From positions 62,001 through 126,000 of the forward strand of contig LN890280.1 of assembly GCA_900065925.1 (NCBI GenBank): 64,000 bases of DNA. The letters run 5' to 3'. This document shows positions 58,478-64,000 of this stretch, in pieces. A program made the position numbers and the translations under genes. Source of the stretch: Nitrosotalea devaniterrae (lineage in GTDB: Archaea > Thermoproteota > Nitrososphaeria > Nitrososphaerales > Nitrosopumilaceae). Position 1 is the first letter of the stretch, and every line of letters starts with the position of its first letter. Under the pieces are notes generated by a model. It saw only the letters and a list, made by a program, of their open reading frames with translations. It did not search any database and was not told where the DNA came from.

Positions 58478-59845
58478 ATGGGGATAAAAGAAATCATTGC
58501 AAAGATTGAGAAGGAAAACAATATCTTTGCAAAAAAATCGAACCTTGACACTCTTTCATTTCCTGATAATGTAATAGGAAGACAGCAGTCTCAGGAAAAA
58601 CTGGTTAGGCTGTTATTGCAATACAAGCAAGAATATCTAGTGCCTTTCATTTCAGTTTATGGAAGAAGTGGCTCTGGCAAATCAACCATTGTACGACATG
58701 TATGTGAAAACTTGGATGAGATCTCATTTTGTTTTGTCAATATACGAAGAGCAAAAACTGTATTTGGTGTAGCTAATTTGATACTTGCAGAGCTTGGGCA
58801 GGCCTCGCTCAAGAGTGCACAAGGGATCAACATGGCAGTAGGCAAAATTGAAGATTCTATTGTAGCACAACTTGACAAGGAAGGAAAAAATGTCTTTGTC
58901 TTGATCTTGGATGAATATGACATGTTGTTTTATGACAAGCGCGGTAACCCTTCTGATTTTGTATACAAACTTCTAGTCATTGAAGAAAGACTCCATACAA
59001 AGGGAAAAATGCTTTGCATAATTGCCATATCAAATAATGGCCTTGCTGATTATGCCATAGATGACAGGGTCCGCTCAAGAATTGGAAACTCTGAGATATT
59101 CTTTGAGCCATATTCAAAAGATGATGTATATGAGATTCTAAAAGACAGATCTGCAAAAGCATTCTCAAAAAAAGTCAAAGAAGATGTTCTCATGCATTGT
59201 GCTGAATTGAGCTCTGCAGTGTATGGTGATGCTCGTCGTGCAATAGACTTGCTTAGAGTAGGGGCAGAGATTGCAAGTTCTGAGGGAAAAGGAATTCTAC
59301 CAGAACATATAGACTCTGCACAAAAGATCTTAGAAAAAGATAGGACAACAGTTGTACTAAAATCATCATCGACTCATACTAAGATTCTATGCCTTGCCAT
59401 GGCAAGGATAACATACCTAACAGACCAACCCTGGCAGTCTACTGCAATAATATACAAGCAGTACCAAAATTTCATCTCACGTCATTCTGGTAAAATCAAG
59501 CCTGTGGGATACAGGCGCGTGGCCGAGCTTTTAAACGAGCTTGAAAACACTGGCTTTACAGTATCTCAGACTGGCTCAAAAGGCCGGCATGGCTATGGGA
59601 CACAACACAAGCTTACAGTAGATCCTGAAATTATAGTAAATACCATTATTCCATCCATGTGGAAAAATCTGGCAGAAAACAAGGCAAGACACTATGATCT
59701 TACACATAATCCTGCATCAAAATACCCTAATGATGTACGAGGAAAATGGGACAAGTTTGAGGGAGAACAGAACTGGCAAAAGTATGTGAACCTTGATTAT
59801 GTTATAGAACAAAAAACAGATGAGAAATCTGCTAATAAAAAATGA
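58478..59845 (+). CDS. cdc6: Orc1/Cdc6 replication initiator ATPase
   Basis: 455 residues, ATG start. DNVIGRQQSQEKLVRLL, Walker A VYGRSGSGKST (about residues 60-70), Walker B FVLILDEYDML (about 141-151), then sensor 2 YGDARRAIDLLRVGAEIA (about 249-266). The C-terminal winged-helix domain (about 310-400) includes GYRRVAELLNELENTGF. The protein binds origin boxes and loads MCM helicase. The tail past 400 is longer than usual, with a basic and Lys-rich end. Situated next to an ORB-like site; a replication origin may be close. Confidence 0.95.
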   Translation: MGIKEIIAKIEKENNIFAKKSNLDTLSFPDNVIGRQQSQEKLVRLLLQYKQEYLVPFISVYGRSGSGKSTIVRHVCENLDEISFCFVNIRRAKTVFGVANLILAELGQASLKSAQGINMAVGKIEDSIVAQLDKEGKNVFVLILDEYDMLFYDKRGNPSDFVYKLLVIEERLHTKGKMLCIIAISNNGLADYAIDDRVRSRIGNSEIFFEPYSKDDVYEILKDRSAKAFSKKVKEDVLMHCAELSSAVYGDARRAIDLLRVGAEIASSEGKGILPEHIDSAQKILEKDRTTVVLKSSSTHTKILCLAMARITYLTDQPWQSTAIIYKQYQNFISRHSGKIKPVGYRRVAELLNELENTGFTVSQTGSKGRHGYGTQHKLTVDPEIIVNTIIPSMWKNLAENKARHYDLTHNPASKYPNDVRGKWDKFEGEQNWQKYVNLDYVIEQKTDEKSANKK

Positions 59846-59888
59846 CAGAACCAATCGTTATATTATAATCACATATTTACAACAATAA

Positions 59889-60899
59889 TTGCTTGACATC
59901 AAGATACTTGATAGATATGACAAGAGTGGCATGTACAAGATATATGACATGTGGCCTCAACTTGCAAAACAATACTATCATTTTGATTACAAACCTGTAG
60001 AGTTTGATGATATAGACAACATTGTATTTACAGGAATGGGCGGCTCTGGAACAATAGGAAATGTTCTTGCTGCCATTTTGTCCAAAAAAAATATTCATGT
60101 TTCTGTAGTAAAAGGATTTCATCTTCCAAAGACTGCTGATTCTAAAACGCTTGTGATTGCGACAAGTGTTTCTGGTAGTACGGTGGAAACGCTTACGGTA
60201 CTAGACTCTGCGATAAAGGCAGGATGCAAGGCAATATCATTTTCATCAGGTGGCAAAATTGAATCATATAGCAAAAAGAAAAAGATTGAATGGAGGCAGG
60301 TGCCTTTGTTGAACTCGCCTCGGGCATCGTTTCCAATCTATCTTTATTCAATACTCAATGTGCTGGGTGATATCATACCAGTCAAGAAACACGATGTTGA
60401 CGAATCTATATCACAACTTGAAAAAACCAAGAAAAAAATATCATCATTAAATCTTGTTTGCAATCCATCACTTGAACTTGCAGAGTGGATCTCTGGAGTT
60501 CCTGTGATTTACTATCCGTTTGGGTTACAGGCTGCAGCCATACGGTTCAAAAATTCTCTCTCAGAGAACGCAAAAGTGCATGCCATGGCTGAAGACATCA
60601 TGGAAGCATGTCATAATGGAATAGTGGCATGGGAGTCAAAATCTAACTTGCAGCCAATACTGATCCAGGGAAAAGATGACTTTGGCAAGACCAAGATATT
60701 GTGGGGTATTATAGAGGAATATTTTTCTGAAAATAAGATAGGCTATACGGCCATAAAATCAGTAGATGGAAGTATACTGTCAAAGGTTGTAAATTTGATC
60801 TATCTTCTTGATTATTGTTCTCTATATCGGGCTGTCTTGTCCAAGATTGACCCCACTCCAATACGGTCAATCGAATTTGTAAAAAAGAGAATGAAGTGA
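59889..60899 (+). CDS. Bifunctional phosphoglucose/phosphomannose isomerase
   Basis: 336 residues, TTG start. SIS-domain motif NIVFTGMGGSGTIGNV (about 46-61), VIATSVSGSTVETL (about 94-107), RASFPIYLYSILNVLG and the C-terminal FKNSLSENAKVHAMAEDIMEACHNG with the conserved Glu and His match the archaeal/bacterial PGI/PMI family. It interconverts glucose-6-P, fructose-6-P and mannose-6-P, linking central metabolism to sugar-nucleotide precursors for surface glycans made by neighbouring genes. Confidence 0.93.
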   Translation: MLDIKILDRYDKSGMYKIYDMWPQLAKQYYHFDYKPVEFDDIDNIVFTGMGGSGTIGNVLAAILSKKNIHVSVVKGFHLPKTADSKTLVIATSVSGSTVETLTVLDSAIKAGCKAISFSSGGKIESYSKKKKIEWRQVPLLNSPRASFPIYLYSILNVLGDIIPVKKHDVDESISQLEKTKKKISSLNLVCNPSLELAEWISGVPVIYYPFGLQAAAIRFKNSLSENAKVHAMAEDIMEACHNGIVAWESKSNLQPILIQGKDDFGKTKILWGIIEEYFSENKIGYTAIKSVDGSILSKVVNLIYLLDYCSLYRAVLSKIDPTPIRSIEFVKKRMK

Positions 60900-60957
60900 T
60901 GTCAAAAATGGTTCTAAAGACTGAATTTAACTAGATTTGGCTGTATATGAGATGTTC

Positions 60958-61992
60958 CTATTTTGACTGATGAAACATTTTCTTGTTGTCATCTATGACC
61001 TCGGCCACCAATTTTCTTACCATATCATATGACATCTTTTCTGCCCTGTCTGACCTGAGGCTTATCTTTTGTTTTGGTATTATCTTTGATGAGGACAAGT
61101 TGCTTGGTATGACATACATATTGTCATCAACTCTGCAGCGCTCAAACTCTATATCGGTCATCAATTCCTCATACATCTTTTCTCCTGTCCTGATTCCGGT
61201 CTCTTTAGGCGTTACACGTTTTAGTGAATATCTTTCACAGAGTTCATCAATTGTAGCCTGGATCAAGTCAATTACTTTGACAGCCGGCATCTTTGGGACA
61301 AATATTACACCATCTTGTTTCATAGCGCTTGCCTTTAGGATGAAACTTGCAGCTTGTTTTTCTGTCAAAAGAAACCTTGTCATCTTCTTGTCTGTGATAA
61401 AGGGTCTTTCGTTGTGATGTAGCTGCTCTGAGATCAGATGTACCAAGGAGCCTCTAGTACCTATTACATTGCCAAATCTCACACAACAAAATGAGGTCTT
61501 TTTGAATCCAATGTAATTGTGTGCAGCAATGACAAGTCTCTCGCTTAATAATTTTGAGGCACCCAATGTATTGATTGCATTTACAACCTTGTCTGTGCTG
61601 ATGTGAACAAGCTGCGAAACATTATTCTCAATTGCAATGTCAATTACGTTTTGTGTTCCAATGACATTTGTCTTGGCTGCCTCAAATGGGTTTTCCTCGC
61701 AAAGCGGGACATGTTTTAACGCAGCTGTGTGAAATATAATGTCTATATTTTCTGCTGCCCTTTGCAGTCTTTCTTTTTCTCGTATGTTTCCTACCAGAAA
61801 TCTTACATTGTCGTATCCTTTTAGTTGCTCTTGCAAAAAGAAGAGCTGGTTTTCTGATACGTCAAACACACGTACTACCCTTGGCGAGTAATCAAGCAGT
61901 TCCTTTACTATGGCACTTCCAATGGAGCCTGTACCTCCTGTAACTAGGATATTTTTTCCCTTGATTTGCTTTAAAATTTTATTATTTTTCAA
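60958..61992 (-). CDS. Nucleotide-sugar 4,6-dehydratase, PseB/CapD-like SDR
   Basis: 344 residues. Rossmann motif ILVTGGTGSIGSAIVKEL (about 15-32), then DIIFHTAALKHVPLCEENPFEAAKTNVIGTQNV and HISTDKVVNAINTLGASKL, the block distinctive of the UDP-GlcNAc 4,6-dehydratase group. The position of the usual SDR tyrosine (YxxxK) is Leu in L-G-A-S-K, a variation that also occurs as Met in CapD/WbpM-type enzymes. It would make a keto-deoxy-sugar nucleotide for aminotransfer. Its start overlaps the aminotransferase stop by 11 bases, so the two act as one unit. Confidence 0.9.
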   Translation of the reverse strand: MKNNKILKQIKGKNILVTGGTGSIGSAIVKELLDYSPRVVRVFDVSENQLFFLQEQLKGYDNVRFLVGNIREKERLQRAAENIDIIFHTAALKHVPLCEENPFEAAKTNVIGTQNVIDIAIENNVSQLVHISTDKVVNAINTLGASKLLSERLVIAAHNYIGFKKTSFCCVRFGNVIGTRGSLVHLISEQLHHNERPFITDKKMTRFLLTEKQAASFILKASAMKQDGVIFVPKMPAVKVIDLIQATIDELCERYSLKRVTPKETGIRTGEKMYEELMTDIEFERCRVDDNMYVIPSNLSSSKIIPKQKISLRSDRAEKMSYDMVRKLVAEVIDDNKKMFHQSK

Positions 61993-63112
61993 AGAATTTC
62001 CTTACCTCTGATGCTACAAAACTCATATCTCGTTTAGACATGTGGGGGTATAGTGGCAATGTAAGGATTTCTTTTGATGTCTGCTCGGTGACTGGCAGCT
62101 CGCCTCCCTTGAATCCGTATAGTTTTTTGTAAAACCTTGTGAGATGTATTGGCTGGAAATAGACCTTTGACATTATTCCTGCCTTGCCTAGATGCCTTGC
62201 CAATTCGTCTCTTTTTCCATTTTTTATTATAATAGAATACAACTGGTACACATGATCAAAATTCTTTCCAGGCTTTGGCGTCACTATATCCTCTATGCCA
62301 GAAAATTGTTTATTGTAAAAAGCAGCAACTCTTCTTCTCATATTGATTATTTTTCTTATCTTTTTTAGTTGTGAGATGCCAAGTGCAGCTATTGCGCTAG
62401 GCATCCTAAAATTATATCCTAGAGATACATAGTCAGCTTGGCCTGAGCTTGCAAAATAGTTTGTGACATCATCTCTTCCATGTGATCTTACAAGAAGCAG
62501 CCTTTGGTAGATCTCTCTTGAATTTGTAAGCACAGCTCCTCCCTCACCAGTTGTAATCACCTTGTTTGGTGCAAAGCTCAGTATTGCAGAATCTCCAAAA
62601 GTCCCAGTCATCTTTTTCTTGTATGTGGTGCCTAGTGATTCTGCTGCATCTTCAATTACTAGAATTTTTTTTCTTTTTGCAATGTCTACAATCTCATCAA
62701 TTTTACAAGACTGGCCTGCATAATGGACTGGAATTATTGCATTGATCTTTTGTTTTTTTATTGTATGTTCTAGCTTTTCAGGATCCATGCCAAGTTTTTC
62801 TTTCTCGATATCCACAAAGACTGGTCTTGCGTTTACAAACAAGACCGAATTTGCAGTGGAAATAAACGAAAATGACGGTACCGCAACACCAGAACCTTGT
62901 TTTACCTTGTGGGAAAGCAGGGTGGCATGAAGCGCTGATGTTCCAGAATTGAATACCACACAATGTTTTGTGCCTGTAAATCTTGTAATATTGTCTTCAA
63001 ATTCTTTTATCTCAGGACCTACTGCCCAGTCTCTTCCTCTCTTGATTACATGTGAAATAGAATCTTGGTCGTTTCTATCACTGTAGATTTTAAAAAGCGG
63101 GACCTTCCACAT
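61982..63112 (-). CDS. DegT/DnrJ/EryC1-family PLP aminotransferase (PseC-like)
   Basis: 376 residues from ATG 63112 (a GTG three codons upstream is also open). HCVVFNSGTSALHATLLS (about 47-64), VIEDAAESLGTTYKKKMTGTFGDSAILSFAPNKVITTGEGG with the PLP Lys in APNK (about 180). This family converts keto sugars on a nucleotide carrier to amino sugars, with the dehydratase encoded just downstream. The pair resembles PseB-PseC of pseudaminic acid or the first steps of bacillosamine-type sugar synthesis. The exact product is not decided by sequence. Confidence 0.9.
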   Translation of the reverse strand: MWKVPLFKIYSDRNDQDSISHVIKRGRDWAVGPEIKEFEDNITRFTGTKHCVVFNSGTSALHATLLSHKVKQGSGVAVPSFSFISTANSVLFVNARPVFVDIEKEKLGMDPEKLEHTIKKQKINAIIPVHYAGQSCKIDEIVDIAKRKKILVIEDAAESLGTTYKKKMTGTFGDSAILSFAPNKVITTGEGGAVLTNSREIYQRLLLVRSHGRDDVTNYFASSGQADYVSLGYNFRMPSAIAALGISQLKKIRKIINMRRRVAAFYNKQFSGIEDIVTPKPGKNFDHVYQLYSIIIKNGKRDELARHLGKAGIMSKVYFQPIHLTRFYKKLYGFKGGELPVTEQTSKEILTLPLYPHMSKRDMSFVASEVRKFFEK

Positions 63113-63212
63113 GGGCAGCACTCAAAAGGCTGGTGCGTATTTATTTATGTTGCACTGGTTTCTGGTACAATCGAACCGTTAACATAGTTGAATATAACAA
63201 CTGTATTCAAAA

Positions 63213-64000
63213 TTGAAGATTGCTTTATTGATTCAGCGCTTTCCTGGCGGAGGTGCAGAAAGTTACGTAGAAGAGATTGCAAAAAGGCTGTACTCCAAAG
63301 GGGAAGATGTGACTGTAATCACATCAAAATCTGACCATGATGACTCTCAATATGGTTTTAGGATAATCCGTCTGCCTTCTAGGTTTTCACTGGGAGAATA
63401 TTCTTGGTGGCAAGGCCTTGATAATATTTTGAAAAAAGAAAAGTTTGATCTGGTCCACACAAATACATATGGATATTTTCACTCTGACAAGGCAGCTGCA
63501 CTAAAGAAAAAACTTGGATACAAGCTTGTGATGACAAGTCATGGATTTACAGGGATGGATATGCACAATTTGAAAAAAATAGGCATGATAAAGAAGAGTT
63601 CCAAGTTTGATTTTATCAGACCATTTTATGACAACTATATCGGAAAGAAGACTCTGAAGAGTTGTGATCATTTGATTGCACTTTCAAAAAAAGACTTTCA
63701 ATATTACCAGAAAATTGGAATTGAAGAATCAAAGATAACAACGATCATGCCTGGGGTAAAAGATGAATTTTTTATTCATGATGATAATCAAATCAATGGT
63801 TTTAGAAAAAAACTTGATGCAGATCCAATCTTACTTTCTGTAGGGGAATTAAGCTGGGTAAAGAATCATGAACTTCTTGTAAAGGCAATACCATACATAC
63901 TTGAAAAAAAACCTAGTGCTAAATTATTCATAATGGGAAAAGATGGAGGAGAGTTTGGTAATCTAACAACACTATGTAAAAAACTGGGAATCAGTGAGAA
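63213..64000 (+). CDS. Glycosyltransferase family 4, 3' truncated by the window end
   Basis: The frame opens at TTG 63213 with KIALLIQRFPGGGAESYVEEIAKRL, the GT4 N-terminal nucleotide-binding start, followed by LVHTNTYGYFHSDKAA, LVMTSHGFTG, DHLIALSKKDFQYYQKIGI, KITTIMPGVKDEFF, LLSVGELSWVKNHELLVKAIP and AKLFIMGKDGGE. The C-terminal part with the EGxPxxxxE motif lies beyond the window. It transfers sugars in surface-glycan synthesis and stands divergent from the aminotransferase-dehydratase pair, with 100 bases between that probably hold both promoters. Confidence 0.88.
   Translation, partial: MKIALLIQRFPGGGAESYVEEIAKRLYSKGEDVTVITSKSDHDDSQYGFRIIRLPSRFSLGEYSWWQGLDNILKKEKFDLVHTNTYGYFHSDKAAALKKKLGYKLVMTSHGFTGMDMHNLKKIGMIKKSSKFDFIRPFYDNYIGKKTLKSCDHLIALSKKDFQYYQKIGIEESKITTIMPGVKDEFFIHDDNQINGFRKKLDADPILLSVGELSWVKNHELLVKAIPYILEKKPSAKLFIMGKDGGEFGNLTTLCKKLGISE

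Overview
The window looks like chromosomal DNA of an AT-rich member of the Nitrososphaerota (Thaumarchaeota). Archaeal information-processing genes are everywhere: PriS/PriL primase, RPA, Orc1/Cdc6, aIF2-alpha and aIF2-gamma, Nop10, S6e, an Sm-like protein, a RadB-like recombinase, an Lhr-type helicase, and an ESCRT-III-like CdvB protein, which is typical of this phylum. Many genes use TTG or GTG starts with short or absent leaders. No ammonia-oxidation genes lie here, so lifestyle cannot be read directly.

Layout. 1-3.3 kb: the end of a probable mevalonate-pathway dehydratase subunit, then a tightly overlapping minus-strand operon RqcH-like NFACT protein / Mut7-C RNase / AMMECR1. 3.4-6.7 kb: a membrane protein, cobalamin genes cbiT-cbiL-cbiF, and a glutamate-racemase-like protein that lacks both catalytic cysteines. 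6.8-19.8 kb: CdvB, then an accessory surface-protein region. It holds two secreted proteins resembling phage tail or virion domains, a 2400-residue surface protein with a LamG-like domain, NHL repeats and fourteen 60-bp tandem repeats, and UdgB translationally coupled to a secreted protein. 19.9-36.5 kb: mostly housekeeping genes (GlyS, endonuclease IV, primase, UPF0182, GATase, C39-TPR, HIT, tRNA-Gly, S6e, aIF2-gamma, a frameshifted PIN protein, a metallo-hydrolase, an STT3-cyclophilin fusion, Nop10, aIF2-alpha).

36.5-43.8 kb is the main cobalamin locus: cobO, then a geranylgeranyl-reductase-like flavoprotein coupled to cbiA, facing the operon cbiD-cbiG-cbiX-cbiC. With cbiT/L/F it provides a large part of the early-cobalt (anaerobic-type) corrin route; cbiE, cbiH, cbiJ and cbiP are not in the window. 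43.8-51.1 kb: an NDUFA9-like SDR, bacterial-type MetK, LSm, RadB-like, Lhr and RPA.

51.2-58.4 kb: small membrane and secreted proteins of unknown function, an ABC-2 exporter, tRNA-Gln and a GT-C glycosyltransferase. 58.4-64 kb: Orc1/Cdc6 with a nearby origin-box-like site, phosphoglucose/phosphomannose isomerase, and the start of a surface-polysaccharide locus (nucleotide-sugar dehydratase, PLP aminotransferase, GT4 glycosyltransferase cut by the window end).

The most notable signals are the STT3-cyclophilin fusion, the modular giant surface protein, the virion-like secreted proteins, the cysteine-less racemase, and the flavoprotein inside the cobalamin locus. I did not find a convincing wholly new multi-gene system. 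All calls come from reading the sequence; no database search was run.
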